The notes beneath the pieces were generated by a model. The model was not told where the DNA came from, ran no database searches, and saw only the letters and a program-made list of their open reading frames with translations. This document shows, piece by piece, positions 35,801 through 47,726 of a DNA stretch of 64,000 nucleotides. Origin of the DNA: Medicago truncatula (taxonomy: Eukaryota > Streptophyta > Magnoliopsida > Fabales > Fabaceae); the NCBI RefSeq assembly GCF_003473485.1, contig NC_053046.1, forward strand, positions 28,039,332 through 28,103,331, in the 5' to 3' direction. Position numbers and translations under genes: made by a program. How positions within the stretch are numbered: the stretch's first letter is position 1; each line of letters begins with the position of its first letter.

Positions 35801-36175
35801 TTTGTTAGATCAAATAATTGCAAACCTAATAAAGCAAATGAGCGGAAAAAAATTAGGTTAAATTGATGCAGACATAACAAAATTAATAAATAAGGATTTG
35901 TTAGGTCAAATAATTGCAAACCTAATAAAGCAAATAAGCGGGAAAAAATTAGGTTAAATTGATGCAGACATAACAAAATTAATAAATAAGGATAAATGTA
36001 GAAAATATTTTCTTCAAAAAAAAGAAAGGCAAGATGATAGGAATGAAATTGATGTGATGCATTTTTTTAGATGAAATTTGTTATGTTAAATAATTGCAAA
36101 TAATAAAGCAAATGAGCAAAGAAAAAAAATTAAGTTAAAATGGTGCACACCTAACAAAATTAATAAATAAGGATA
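35801..36175. repeat. tandem repeat, 96-bp unit, with a third diverged copy
   Basis: The first two copies start at 35801 and 35897, both with 'tttgttag(a/g)tcaaataatt'. A third, more diverged copy starts near 36077. A larger block starting 'tagaaaatattttcttcaaa' and running through 'gatgcatttttttaga' precedes copy 1 and copy 3, which indicates duplication of a larger unit as well. Confidence 0.75.
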
Positions 36176-36633
36176 TGTGACAAAGGTGGCACGGGTGGAA
36201 AAATTTAAATGCGAGGTCCTTAATTGTTTTAAAAAGCACTTTGAGAAGAGGAATTTTTGTCGGTCTTTGTTATCCTCAACGCCTATACAAAGTTTATCAA
36301 ATGAAAATAAAGTTTTTATTAACTCAGCAATTCTCTTGGGAGAAAGTTAAACTATCAGGTTGGGGTTGTGACAGCTTAAAGAGCCCAGGAGCAGATGGTG
36401 TAAATTTTCGATTCTTAAAATGATTTTGGAAAATACTTAAAGTAGATTTCTTGAAGTTCTCTAAGAATTTTCCATGCCATTGGAAGATTGGTGTGTGGGT
36501 TGAATAATACTTTCTTAGCTCTATTCTGAAGAAGATTAGTCCTCAATCTTTATGAGATTTTAGCCCTATATCTTTGGTTGATTGTGTTTATAGATTCTTT
36601 CAAAATGCTTGGTAAATAGATTAAAAAATATTT

Positions 36634-37305
36634 GGGTTAATAGTGTTTTTAACTCCTGTAATATAGGTCAATTTCGGTTTTCGCCCTTATAAAATTTTCG
36701 GTTTAATTTGCATCCTTGTAAAACTTTTTTTGTAGAATTGTTTTTTGTAGAAAATATTTTAAAACTGTTTTTTTGTTCTGGAAAAAATTTTGACTTTTTT
36801 TTAAAACCTCGAATTTGTTTTTTCTAATTTTTTGTGATTTTTTAATATTTGAATTTAAAAAAAAAATCGATATTTCAAAAAAATCTTATTCTTTTTCTGA
36901 TTTTTTTAATATTTGAAAAAAAAACTTTTTTTTTTCGAAAATTAATTTTCAAATATTTTAAAATTTAAAAATCGAAAAAAAAAAGTTTTTATGGAATATA
37001 TGAATATTTTAAAATTCAGAAAAATTATTAATATCTGAATATTTTTCTGATTTTTTTTTTATTTTTGAAAATTAATTTTCAAATATTTTAAAAAATAAAA
37101 TCTGATGTAGACAATTAATAATAAATAAAAATTAAAATAAAAAAAAACCAAGTCAGCGCCACATATGCGCATTTGATGAGTTGGATGGAGGAGGGTGTTT
37201 TCCGAAGAAAAAAAAATTTACAAGGATGCAAATCAAACCGAAAATTTTATAGGGGCGAAAACTGGAAATGACATATATTACAGGGGTGAAAAACACTATT
37301 AACCC
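36634..37305. mobile_element. Mutator-like MITE, 672 bp, long terminal inverted repeats
   Basis: The ends gggttaatagtgtttttaac and the complement of gggttaatagtgtttttcac form part of inverted repeats at least 80 bp long. These include 'tcggttttcgccc' and 'aatttgcatccttgta'. Flanks aaaatattt (36625-36633) and aaaatatta (37306-37314) give an 8/9 match for a 9-bp duplication. The core is extremely AT-rich and partly palindromic. Confidence 0.8.
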
Positions 37306-37632
37306 AAAATATTATTGGTAAGGTGGTGTCGCGCCAACTCATTCAACTTTTGTGAAAGGAATGCAAATTTTAGACGGGGTTTTGATTGCAAATGAGGTTA
37401 TATGAAGCTAAGAAGAAGAAAAGTGATTTTGACCATGTTCAAAGTTGATTTTGAAAATGCATGTGAATTGGTTGATTGGTCTTATCTTGATTATATTATG
37501 AGAAGGATGAACTTTCCTTCTAAGTTGAGGTGTTGGATCTAAATGTGTGAGTACAACCATGACATTTGTTCTTGTAAATGACAATCCAAGTAATGAATTT
37601 TTTATGGGTTGTGGGATAAGACATGGGGATCC

Positions 37633-38014
37633 TTAGTGGCGGAGCAGAAAAAAATGTCAGGGTGGGCCACTAAAATTAATTATTGAAAAATTGTTTAAAG
37701 TCTCGCAAATTAGACCTATAATTGAATTATTTAAATTTTTCGGGTGGGCCACTACACCAATTTGCGGGAATTTGGATCAACTGAAACCTTAAACCGACAT
37801 AAAATTGTATAAAATCTCGCAAAATAGACCTATAATTGAATTATTTAAATTTTCGGATGGGCCACTACACCACTTTGCAGGAATTTGGATCAACCAAAAC
37901 ATAAAACCGACACAAAATTGCAAAAAATCTCGCAAAATAGACCTATAATCGTTGATTTTTTTATTTTTCCGGGTGGGCCGTGGCCCACCCCAGCCCATGA
38001 AGGGCTCCGCCACT
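37633..38014. mobile_element. hAT MITE in LINE RT motif, 382 bp
   Basis: The ends TTAGTGGCGGAGC and the complement of AGTGGCGGAGCCC form short inverted repeats. The 8-bp GGGGATCC flanks both sides (37625-37632 and 38015-38022). Inside is a repeat of about 125 bp in roughly 2.5 copies ('gggtgggccactacacca', 'tctcgcaaaatagacctata'). The first bases resemble the ends of the autonomous hAT element at 53171-56578 (CAGTGGCGGA), so the two may be related. Confidence 0.85.
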
Positions 38015-38780
38015 GGGGATCCTCTATCCCCTTTCTTATTTTTTATTGAAGTTGAAGGGTTTAACTCATTATTTTCTATGGTGATCGGTCTAGAAAAGTT
38101 ATGTGGGTTTCAAGTGGGGAATGATGGATGTTTCAGAGTTACTCATTTCCAATTTTCCAATGATACTTTGATTATTGGCAAAAAAAAAAAAATGGTGCAA
38201 TATTTGTACCATAAAAGGTATTATTATTTTACTTTTTAAGTTGTTATCTGGTTTAAAGGTAAAATTTCACAAAAATATGCTTATTAACATTGATGTTGAC
38301 TCTCTTTGGTAAATGAGGTAATTTATGTATTGAACTAAAAAGTGGGTGTGTTCCCTTTCAAATATTTGGGATTGCCGATACGTGATAATCCCTAAAAATT
38401 ATCTTTTTGGAATTTGGTTGTTGATCGAATCAAGGAAATAATGTTATCTTGAAAATGTGGAAACCTCTCTATGGATGGTTGCCTAATTCTCTTGAAAGTT
38501 GTTTTAACTTTTTTTCGATCTGGTTCCTCTTTTTTTTGTTTTTTGAAGTTTCTCCAGGTAGTCTTTTTTAGATCTTTTTTGTGAGGTGGAACTGAAGAGG
38601 CTCGCAAAATTCATTAGGTCCACTGAAACAAAGTGTGTTTACCAAAAGAGAAGGGAGGCTTATGTGTGAGGAGGAATTTAAAAGTTTGTAATTTAGCTCT
38701 TTTACCATATAGAAGGAAAGAAAGTGAATAAATGCTTCTATTGAATTAGATTGGCTTGCATTTGGGCAATTTAGAAGTAT

Positions 38781-39139
38781 CATAATTATTTGGAAGTATC
38801 ATAATAAGAATTGTTTAACTCATACACCTTGGATATGATAAAATTTCAGGTTTGGTCTTGGATCAAATCGAAAACTAAAGATTTTTTATATGTTTGATTC
38901 CACTTTTAGTTGAACCAATGAACACCTTACTAAGATTAAAAAACCAACAAAAATCACACAAGACGATAAACAAACACAACAACACATAAGACGGCGAAAG
39001 AAAAAAGAGAAAGAGAAAAAAACGGTGTTGTGAGGTTATTTCAGACCAAAAACCACCCACTACAATGGAAGAACCAAAAAAAGAGAAAAGTTTAGAGAAG
39101 GTGGAAGGTGTTAACCCTATGATAGAAAGATTCATTGTC
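38781..39139. other. intergenic, no gene seen
   Basis: AT-rich. A minus-strand ORF at 38875-39135 has hydrophobic stretches but no recognisable family. Confidence 0.5.
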
Positions 39140-39285
39140 TCATAAGTCTTAGCTCAACTGGCAAAAATACCGAAATTGTTAGGCCGAACGTCATGACCGA
39201 GGTTCGAACTCCGGTACCTCCACTTTATGTGTGTGAGTTTATGATGAATTTGCCATCTCTTCTTCTATCTACCAAAAAAAAAAAG
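39140..39285 (+). mobile_element. tRNA-derived SINE
   Basis: It has a box A-like TAGCTCAACTGG near 39150 and a box B-like GGTTCGAACTC near 39200, about 45 bp apart. A tRNA-unrelated body ('ttatgtgtgtgagttt') and an A tail (39274-39284) follow. No precise target duplication was seen. Confidence 0.75.
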
Positions 39286-39779
39286 ACTCACTAAAGAATA
39301 TATGATAAAGTAAAAAAACTCATATTAACACTAGATAAATAAATAAAATTAACTAATCGTACAATAATCAGTTGAAATGATTCCTGCAATCAATTAGTGT
39401 ACTTATTAAACAATACACGTCTCTGCAGTGCCTAACAAAATTTAAGCCAGCCCTTCAAAACTGGTCGTGCAACACCAGTTGGAGAGGGAATGAGAAGGTT
39501 GGTGATAGACCTTCTTTGAATAAGCATAATAATTTGAATGAGAAGGTTGGTGATATTAAATCCCTGAGACAAACCATGTGTTTCAATCTTTATTCTGCAA
39601 ACCTCTTTTCTAGCTACTCTATTGACGGTTAGTGGCATGAGTTTGGAGATTTATTAAATAATTTTGTATTCTAAAACATTTAAAAATAGCATTTAAACAA
39701 AATTTAAAGATTTTTTTAAGAAGCTAAAATGAAATATAACTAATTAAAAATGGTTCATCTAACACAAGGTGTGTCAAGA
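39286..39779. other. intergenic with a short direct repeat
   Basis: 'gaatgagaaggttggtgata' occurs twice, near 39488 and 39537. Nothing else is recognised. Confidence 0.5.
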
Positions 39780-40192
39780 AAAACCATCCAAAAGGAATAC
39801 AAAGTTAATAACCTGCTGCCATAAAACTCAACGGCAGACCAAGAAAACCAAAATAAAACTACTCCCTAATACACATACATAATAAAAGGTTCCACCACCA
39901 GTCGTTGTAACTGAAAGCAGTGGAAAGCTGCTTAGCTTTTAACCAAGAAAAAGAAAAAACTTTACATAATCTAATAACTTAATCATATCCTGAGCTTTGT
40001 TCTTAAAAATCTTGTTGTTTCGCTCATTCCAAATGACCCAAACAGTAGAGTGTCAAATCACTTGGAGGTAAATGTGTGGTAAACCCGCCAAATGGCCAAA
40101 GTGGTTGAAGTGATCAGTATTCAAGTCTGATGATATGAAAGAGATACCAACCCACTTATAAATGAGATGCCACAAGCCGCCAAAGATGTCAC
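39780..40192 (-). pseudogene. LINE C-terminal fragment
   Basis: On the minus strand it reads IFGGLWHLIYKWVGIS, NTDHFNHFGHLAG, then the hallmark STVWVIWNERNNKIF. Stops occur within it. It is the same LINE tail type as at 13893-14418, and more degraded. Confidence 0.7.
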
Positions 40193-41124
40193 AGCGCAAA
40201 ATTTAAAGATTTTATTAAAATACTACTATGAACTTAAAAAAGACTCTTAAATTTCGTATTAGATTTCCATGTATGTCCCGGAAGTAGATGATGATTGGTA
40301 TGGTGAATTGGCGAGATATTTCTCACATACACGTTCCACAATTTCTGAGATATTGCATGCATCTAACAAGAGAAAGTCACCGTCCTAATGTAGATATCTT
40401 TGTCTCAATTAAAACAGAAAGGAAAATGGTTATTCCACACGTTAAATTCTTTTTATGGAAATAATAACAACTAGTCAAAAAGAAAAGCCATAGACAAAAA
40501 GAGACGGATAAACCGTGTAACAGTGTGACAAAGGAACAGCTAAAAGTTGACCAAAAAAGCACTCCATCTGTATAATATCAAGTGTCCTTTTTTTTTTTTT
40601 TTTTGAAGAAATATCAAGTGTCTTTTAGAATGATTAAAAAAAAGTGTGTTTTGAACTATGCAAATTATTTAAAGAAATCATTCTATAGAAAAAAAAAATT
40701 AAGGCTCTCTAATAAGTACTCCAATATTCCTTTAAAAAAAAAGTACTCCAATATCCATTTCAAATATCCATTTTATATCAAAAAGTTAATGTCTATGATA
40801 AAATATTTTTTATTTTGTACCACAATATATCTATATATATTTTATAATAAAATATATACATTTCATTTACAATAAAATATTGATACGATTATCATTAAAA
40901 CAATTACGTGTACTTTTGGTAACAGTTAATTAAGTGTATACAATAAACAAGAGTAAATAATGAAAGAAATAATTTATATATTTTATATGAATTGGAGCAC
41001 TTGAAGTCTAAATCTCTTACCATTTAGAACAATTAAATATTTTAATATGATGATAGTTGAGTGTTTTTTTGTGGTGACTTAATATGAGATTAAAGTAGTG
41101 GATACTTATTAAACGAGTAAAAAA
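40193..41124. other. intergenic, no gene seen
   Basis: Very AT-rich, with T and A runs (40588, 40685, 40734). ORFs on both strands show no domain. Confidence 0.5.
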
Positions 41125-41262
41125 CCATAAATCCTAACTCAACCAATAAAAATGATAAAATTGTAGATTCGACGTTGTGATCAAAGAATAAACTCTATCT
41201 CTTTCACTTATGTGTGCGAGTTCTAATGAATATTGTCATTTATTCTATTTAAAAAAAAACAC
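41125..41262 (+). mobile_element. degraded SINE, related to the one at 39140
   Basis: It aligns by eye along its length with the SINE at 39140-39285: 'taactcaaccaataaaaatg', a damaged box B-like region, 'ttatgtgtgcgagtt', and an A tail at 41251-41260. Confidence 0.6.
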
Positions 41263-41999
41263 TTAAATAACGATACAAATCCCAAGTTAACGTTGCATTT
41301 CCTCATCTCACATAGTCTTTATTTAAAAACTATTTTTTTTTTCTTCGAACAAGATTAAAAAACAAAATGTTATTTGAACATCTAGAAGTTAACAACATAT
41401 TTGATACCGTATAAATAATACATCATTTATAATTATTGAATCGATTATTTTGTAAAAAAAAAATCTTGAACTGACTCAAAGATAATAATAAAAAAAAAAA
41501 AAAAAGAACCATTAAAAAGTAAAACCATATATAATTACATTGCGGAAGATTTGAGAAGCACCTAATGATATTATTTTCGCCTCAAAGATTGGGGAGGTGG
41601 AAGAGATAGTAGATGATATCAAAGTAACATCTTGAAGATGCTTTTTTGCTAAGAAAAAAGGGGGACCATGTATCTATTATGAATGGTACTTAAACCCTCT
41701 TCTTTGTTTAAATACTTAAGTTAGAGTTTGATTTTTTAAGGGGCAAATATCTCTTGTCATTTTCCCGAATTGTGGGTTAAGTATTCTTTGTACTTCTCTC
41801 TTTTCTAATAAATTTGATTGTTAATAAAAAAAGGTATATAATTACGTTTGTAGACAAAATAACATTCCTCTTGTTAAAACAAATTTTTGCTTTTCAAATT
41901 TCCTTTTTCTTTTTACTTTTTTTAGTAGCTTCTTATTTATATTAATTATCAGAGTAATTATATTTCCTTTGTTATAATATTTTTGCTTTCGCATCAATT
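41263..41999. other. intergenic, no gene seen
   Basis: AT-rich with several homopolymer A runs. No recognisable coding sequence or element. Confidence 0.5.
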
Positions 42000-42165
42000 T
42001 TCAAACACATTAAAGATGAACGACTAATCCAACTCGTAGAGACATACGTACTGGCCAAATATTGTTCCTTCTGAGAATCGAATCCAATTTTCCGGTACGT
42101 CTTTGAAATGAGCTCCTTGCCACTAAGCTCAAGCAACTTGGTTCCTTTGTTATAATTTTAGTTGG
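42000..42165 (-). mobile_element. possible tRNA-related SINE, minus strand
   Basis: On the minus strand the segment has a box A-like GAGCTTAGTGGCAAGG followed about 45 bp later by a box B-like GGATTCGATTCTC. The 3' end reads ACGAGTTGGATTAGTCG. The layout fits a tRNA-derived SINE. No A tail or target duplication was found. Confidence 0.5.
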
Positions 42166-42574
42166 TCCAACTAATAACAATAGAGGTAGCAAGCAAGCAT
42201 AGCATATAAGTAGAGGAAGAAAAAGAGCATGAACGTATCCAACCAAAGAAGACCAAGTTTAACAATTTTTAATTCCAATTGGACCGGTAAGGTGGCACAC
42301 ATTTTATAATACCTAAGTTACAAAAACCATATTCTATGCTTTTGTTTTTGCCTTTTCTTCTGTCGCAGGTTTCGCTTTGATGAAGGGTTTTTAGGGTTCT
42401 TTTTTGACTATTACCTTTTCTGTTTCTCTGATCACGCAGTTTTCAATTCTCAACAAAATTTCTGATTTTGAGAAGTGGGTTTCTCTCAAAATCCTAAATT
42501 GAAGTGTCTATGCTGAGAATTTGGTGTAGAAAACAATATTGATCAAGTTGCTCAAGTCAACCCTTGTTTTTGTC

Positions 42575-45500
42575 ATGGATAAATTTTGTTGTTTAAAGTC
42601 TTCTTTTTCTAAGGTATGAATGTTATGTTACAGTAAAGTTTTTATTTCTTGTTTGTTGAATTTGAAGGCAATTCAATTTTTTGTATGGTGTGTTTTGTTT
42701 AAGGATGATGATTGGTTTGAATCTCTATGTTTGTATTTTTATCTGTTTTTTGTTATTCGTTTGAGGTAAAGCTTGAGTTCTGTTTGAGATTCATGTTTAT
42801 GTTATGTATTAAATCATCAATATTAGTATTAGAGTAATAATCCAATTCAGTTTTATCATTAGTATTAGAGTAATGATCCAATTCTGTTTTATCAAAAACA
42901 ATAAAAAAGTGATCCTATTCGGTCCCTCGCAATTTTCTCACGGTCCAATTCAGTCTTTTACAAAAAATAAACCCAAGTTAACCTTTGACATTTTTCATAT
43001 TGGGGACTAGAATTAGTCCCCGGTATGAAAATGTCACAGACTAATTTGTGTTGATTTTTTGTGGAGGACTGAATTGGGTCATTATAGAATTGTCAGGGAC
43101 CGAATTGGGTCTTCACTCTTAGTATTATTATTCAATGTATAGTGTGTATCTAGGTATCAATTGTATTTGATTATCTTGGGAAGGGGACTTGGCTCCTTCA
43201 TCCTGATGTGTGCCCTTGGTATTTCTTGTACTTTATTGTGTTACGCGCGCTAGTTTAGTAGTTTTGATTTCTTGCGTAATCCTTAATGTTTTGTCTTGGT
43301 CCTAATGTTTCTGAATGTTTTGGATCCTTTTGTTTTAATTTTTTGCATATTAGTACTTATGTTTTGTCTTGATTCTAATGTTTGCTGAATAGTTTGGATC
43401 ATTATGTTTTCATCTCTTAACGGTATAGTAATTACTGCTGTACAATTTACCTGTATGTATTTTAAGATCTATCACCATGTACGTTAAAAGTCGGCTGTAC
43501 AAAGTTTTAGGTTTTTGACATTTCGGGAATCCATGACCATAATCTTTGTTTTTAAAGAAAACTGTATTGTAGTTGAAATAACTTGGGATATTGGGAGTGC
43601 AATGCATTCGTTTCGTTTTGGATGAGTCTCAAATCATTACTTTTTCTGGCTTCTTTACTGTATGCTCCCTCGAGCTGATTTATTTTTCTTTTACTTTGTT
43701 TTGCTTGATTTTATAGCTTGTATCCACGCGTTCATCATGCAGCACTGGAAAAGGGAAAAATCATGAAGGATCGATAAAGTATGGTTTCACCCTAGTGAAA
43801 GGGCGAGCCAATCATCCGATGGAGGATTACCACGTCGCCAATTTTGTGCAAGTACAAGGAAAAGAATTGGGTTTGTTTGCTATTTACGATGGCCATTTGG
43901 GGGATCAAGTGCCTTCATACTTACAGAAAAATCTATTTTCCAACATTCTAAAGGAGGTATTCACTCTGAAAGTTATGAAAAATGAGCAAATACCCAATTC
44001 AGTCCATGAAACTGTGCACTAGTATCAACTTGACCTCCGCTTTATTGAAATTGCGAAATAGCCGCTAACAGAGGGACCAAACTGATTGCTATATTGAAAA
44101 GATGAGTACTATTTTAGAATTTCGATAAAGCAGAGGATCTGTTTGATACAAATGGACAATTTCAGGGACTGAGTTGTGTATTTACTCTGAAAAATCATTG
44201 TAAATTTTCTATGCTAGTTTGATCAAAATTCAAATCTGAAATTCTAGATTCTTATACTTTTGATTTTTATCATAGGGTGCATTTTGGGATGACCCTGCTG
44301 CATCTATCTCAAAAGCATATCTGAACACAGATCAGGCAATTCTTTCACATAGTTCTGATTTGGGGCGTGGTGGATCAACAGCTGTTACTGCAATATTAAT
44401 CAATGGTCAAATGTTATGGACAGCTAATGTAGGAGATTCACGAGCGGTTCTTTCAAGAAAAGGTCAAGCAGTGCAATTGACTACTGATCATGAGCCTAAC
44501 ACAGAACGAGGCATCATTGAGAATAAAGGTGGTTTTGTCTCCAACATTCCAGGTACTTAAAAATGCTCTCGTTAACCATTATTCCTCCGTTTCCAATCTG
44601 TCTGCTTTCAGATTCTAATTTTTTGTTTGGATTTGTCTTTCTCGTTCAGTATATAGCTAGCATTCTGTGTAAAGAAACTATATTTTTTGTTGGAGGGCTT
44701 CTGTATAACAAGTACATATTTGTATATATGTATGTGTCTTGTTTCATAAACCATAACTGAATTCAAATGTTAAAGTTTCTTTCATCCTATTTAATTATCA
44801 TGGATGAAAGTAGAAAACGTTCACATAACACCTATTGTGCAAGTGCTCACTTTAAATAGTTTTAGCATGTGTGCTGAAGATATGTAGAAGTGCTGGAAAA
44901 GAGGATAGAATTTGTGCGAGCAATGTTTTATCATTAGATATGATTCATGATAAATACTGCCTAGTAGAAAAAAGCTTTAGTTGGTTTTGTTGTTGTTTAC
45001 TGCATCACGTATGGTTGTGGTTTCAAATGGTTGGTAGCAGTCCATGGAATTAGGTTGAGAAGAAAATATCCTCTTTTTTTTCATTTTTTTTACTTTTTTC
45101 TCAAACCATATTTTCCATAATCCATGTGATACTTGGCTTAACTGTGTCCATATACTGATAATTTCAAATAGTTCTACCAGAAGTCCAGAACTACGAGCTT
45201 TAGTTGTTTTTTGTGCAGTCAAAAATCACATTTGTTTACCTTGTAACAAAGAAACAACTTATTCATATTGTGTTGTTGTTTGTTACAGGCTTAGGGTGTA
45301 AGTGATAGGATTCGATTGACATACACAGCCAGTGTAAATATTTTTACACGGTCAATCAATTGTAATCGTCAAATCATTGAAGATGTTTGAATTACTTTAA
45401 AAGTTACACATATGTCAATCGTAATCATAAAATCGTTTTTTTTACATCGATAGTGTATCAAAATGAAATTTGTAATTGATATTGTTTCTTTCAACACCAC

Positions 45501-46100
45501 AATAACATTGGCAATGATCTCTGGTATTTCTCAGGCGATGTCCCTAGAGTAAATGGACAACTGGCTGTTGCTCGTGCATTTGGTGACAAGAGCCTAAAGT
45601 CTCATTTGCGATCAGACCCCGATGTACATAGTACTGATGTAGATGTTGATATTGACTTTCTAATCCTTGCAAGTGATGGACTTTGGAAGGTATAAATCAT
45701 TCCAACCCAAACACTTGTTACTTAACTAAAAATTAAATGCATGTTTGGATTAGTGACGAGTTCGACGGAATCATGACATCACTGATTTCGGTGAAGCTAA
45801 ATTTTGAAACTTCAACAAAATCATAGTGTCCTTGTGATTTTGTCAAACTCACCGTAATTCCAAACATGTACTAGAGCATATTTGGTTATTTTCGTTGTAG
45901 TTTCTTTTAAATGTATTTATTTAAAAACAGAAATCATTTTTGTTTGCATATGTGAAAATCAGGTAATGGCTAATCAAGAGGCAGTTGATATTGCTAGAAA
46001 GGTGAAAGATCCACTGAAAGCAGCTAAGCAATTAACAGCTGAAGCATTAAAAAGAGAAAGTAAAGATGATATATCTTGTGTTGTGGTTAGGTTTAGGTGA
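42575..46100 (+). CDS. protein phosphatase 2C, clade F-like
   Basis: Five exons encode 282 aa: 42575-42613, 43717-43956, 44276-44552, 45535-45689 and 45963-46100. Phases are consistent and all borders are GT-AG. The PP2C catalytic motifs are in order: ANHPMEDYH (E49/D50, metal site), YDGHLG (71-75, metal site), GGSTAVTAI (125), NVGDSRAVL (146-150), VARAFGD (199-203), LILASDGLWK (D233) and KDDISCVVV at the C-terminus. The length and the LWKV variant match the compact Arabidopsis PP2C10/PP2C39-type phosphatases. The enzyme should be a metal-dependent Ser/Thr phosphatase with no targeting extension. Exon 1 encodes only 13 residues, and a possible 5' UTR intron ends near 42440. Introns 1 and 3 carry MITE-like insertions. 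It appears intact. Its substrate is unknown. Confidence 0.94.
42898..43120. repeat. MITE-like inverted repeat in PP2C intron 1
   Basis: 'gtgatcctattcggtccctc' on the left pairs imperfectly with 'cagggaccgaattgggtctt' on the right, and 'ccaattcagtc' / 'gactgaattgg' occur inside. This looks like a short non-autonomous element without a clear target duplication. Confidence 0.55.
45298..45480. repeat. possible MITE in PP2C intron 3
   Basis: It includes 'gattgacatacacagccagtgta' and 'tttttacacggtcaatca', with an imperfect reverse counterpart 'ttttacatcgatagtgtatc' at the right. Boundaries and family are unclear. Confidence 0.4.
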
Positions 46101-46936
46101 TGATTGATACACTTCAAATCAGGTTTCTTGAAGAATGAAGTTTATAACACTAAAATAAGGGTATATACATATCTTTACATGGCATGCCAATTCATGGACT
46201 GCAACAACACATCGTATACTACATACTTGGTTGGAGTTAGTTTTGACTAAATTCATTTAGGTAATTTGTTAAAGAAAAAGGAGGGTGTATCAACTTTTTG
46301 AATTTGTTTACTGATTAGATTTTGTTGGTTTGAGATTGTTTGATTTGATTTCTTTATTTCAAGTGTGAATATTAGGGGTCTACATAAGAGAGAAGGCAAC
46401 TATATGTAGATTGATTGAGAGATTATATGCATCTAATTACTTGTTGGATAACTGCTATTGTTTTGTTTGTTGAAGATTGGTCCCTTTCATATTTGTTTGT
46501 TGGAGTGTGTCCTCTTTTTCTTCCGACGGAGTTTTTCTTTTTCTTCTCGTGACAAAGAGTTTTGTCGTCCATGTTGGTCCTACACGGTTTTAGAGATAGC
46601 ATAAATTGTTTTTGATGAATTTATGAAATTGCTACTCTGAAAATAAGAAGTGATCTGCATTTTCAAATGACTTAATTGTACTTTTGATCTTTCATTATAG
46701 TGCTTTGATGATTTTTATTCCAATTTTTTCGAAATTAAACGATTTTGATACATCTTGTTGAGTAACATGAGTTGATAGTCAATAGTTATACATACATGGA
46801 TACATATGGCTGTGAGTAGATGAACGGCTTTGAGATTTAAACTCCTTGTGCCTGAGATACACTTCAAACTCTTCAAATATTGCTAAAAAAAACATTTTCT
46901 TTTCAAATTTCTTCGATCCCGTTGAATAAATTTCAA
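46101..46936. other. PP2C 3' region and intergenic
   Basis: The 3' UTR probably occupies the first few hundred bases. No other gene or repeat is recognised. Confidence 0.5.
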
Positions 46937-47600
46937 ACACAACTCAAAATCAAGTGGAAATCCAAGTAACTAGTCTCTTATATCACAATTTTTTTATGTG
47001 ATCTAACAAAAAAAAAAAAAATTTTACGTTAGTTATCATCATAAGTTATTTGAAATGACTATCAGAATGAAGTAAAAATGACATCCATAGTGAAAGAAAA
47101 TACAAATAACATTGAGATTATATTTCTTCACGAGAAATTCTTGTGTAGGAACGAACCTAACCTATCAACCTTACAAACAACAAATTAAAACATGACACGT
47201 CGTTGTTTTTCCACCATGAATGGTGTTGGTGGTGAATGGTGATGGAAGATGACGAGTGGAGAGAGAGAGAAAGGACTAGTTGATTTATTTTTTTATAATT
47301 ATTTTAAAAGAAAACAACGACGTGTCATGTTTTAATTTGTTGTTTGTAAGGATGATAGGTTAGGTTCGTTCCTACACAAGAATTTCTCTTTCTTCACATT
47401 TAAGGTAGCACTCTTTTTTTTAAAATGGTTTTTAAAAAAATTAGGGTTACTTTTACCATTTCAGCTGTAAGTGCAGGGGTGCAAATACGAAATGTATTGG
47501 TATGTCTAACAATTCTCATAGTTTGAAGAGCCCTAAACAGAAACAGACTAAGTCATTGGCCCACTTCTCCTCCTATATATATACACAGAAGAATGAAACC
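46937..47600. repeat. upstream region of the F-box gene, duplicated at 50405-51650
   Basis: Blocks 'tccaagtaactagtctctta', 'gttagttatcatcataagtt', 'gaaatgactatca', 'ttagggttacttttaccatt', 'taagtgcaggggtgcaaata', 'ggtatgtctaacaattctca' and 'tcctatatatata' recur in the same order at 50405-51650. This copy has a 257-bp MITE that the other lacks. The other has a 447-bp MITE that this one lacks. Confidence 0.85.
47132..47388. mobile_element. Mutator-like MITE, 257 bp, with an empty paralogous site
   Basis: Long inverted repeats start GAGAAATTCTTGTGTAGGAA and are nearly perfect for about 75 bp ('aattaaaacatgacacgtcg' is near their inner end). The 9-bp TTTCTTCAC flanks both sides (47123-47131 and 47389-47397). 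The duplicated region at 51424-51432 has a single TTTCTTCAC and no insertion. A GAGA run lies in the centre. Confidence 0.92.
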
Positions 47601-47726
47601 GTGTAGGACAAGAAAGATCATTACAGCAAAACGATTCACTGAGTTTCCTTGCCAAACACGATACAGAAACTGCAGAAGCATCAGTGCCCTCATCATCTTG
47701 TTCATCGCTTCTCACGCTCGAAAATA

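Larger units (their letters stand above)
36241..38780 (+). pseudogene. decayed LINE reverse transcriptase
   Basis: Plus-strand pieces read KSPGADGVNFRFLK (36378-36420), a degraded FRPISL region (36560), a KVDFENA..DWSYL palm motif (37440-37490), RHGDPLSPFLFF (around the MITE at 37633-38014) and a degraded FSNDTLII where FADD is usual (38157). Stops and frameshifts are frequent. Two MITEs sit inside it: 36634-37305, and 37633-38014 within the GDPLSP motif. Confidence 0.75.

Noticed and set aside
39140..39285. functional tRNA gene
   Set aside because: Box A- and B-like motifs are present, but no cloverleaf can be folded, and an A tail and unrelated body mark it as a SINE.
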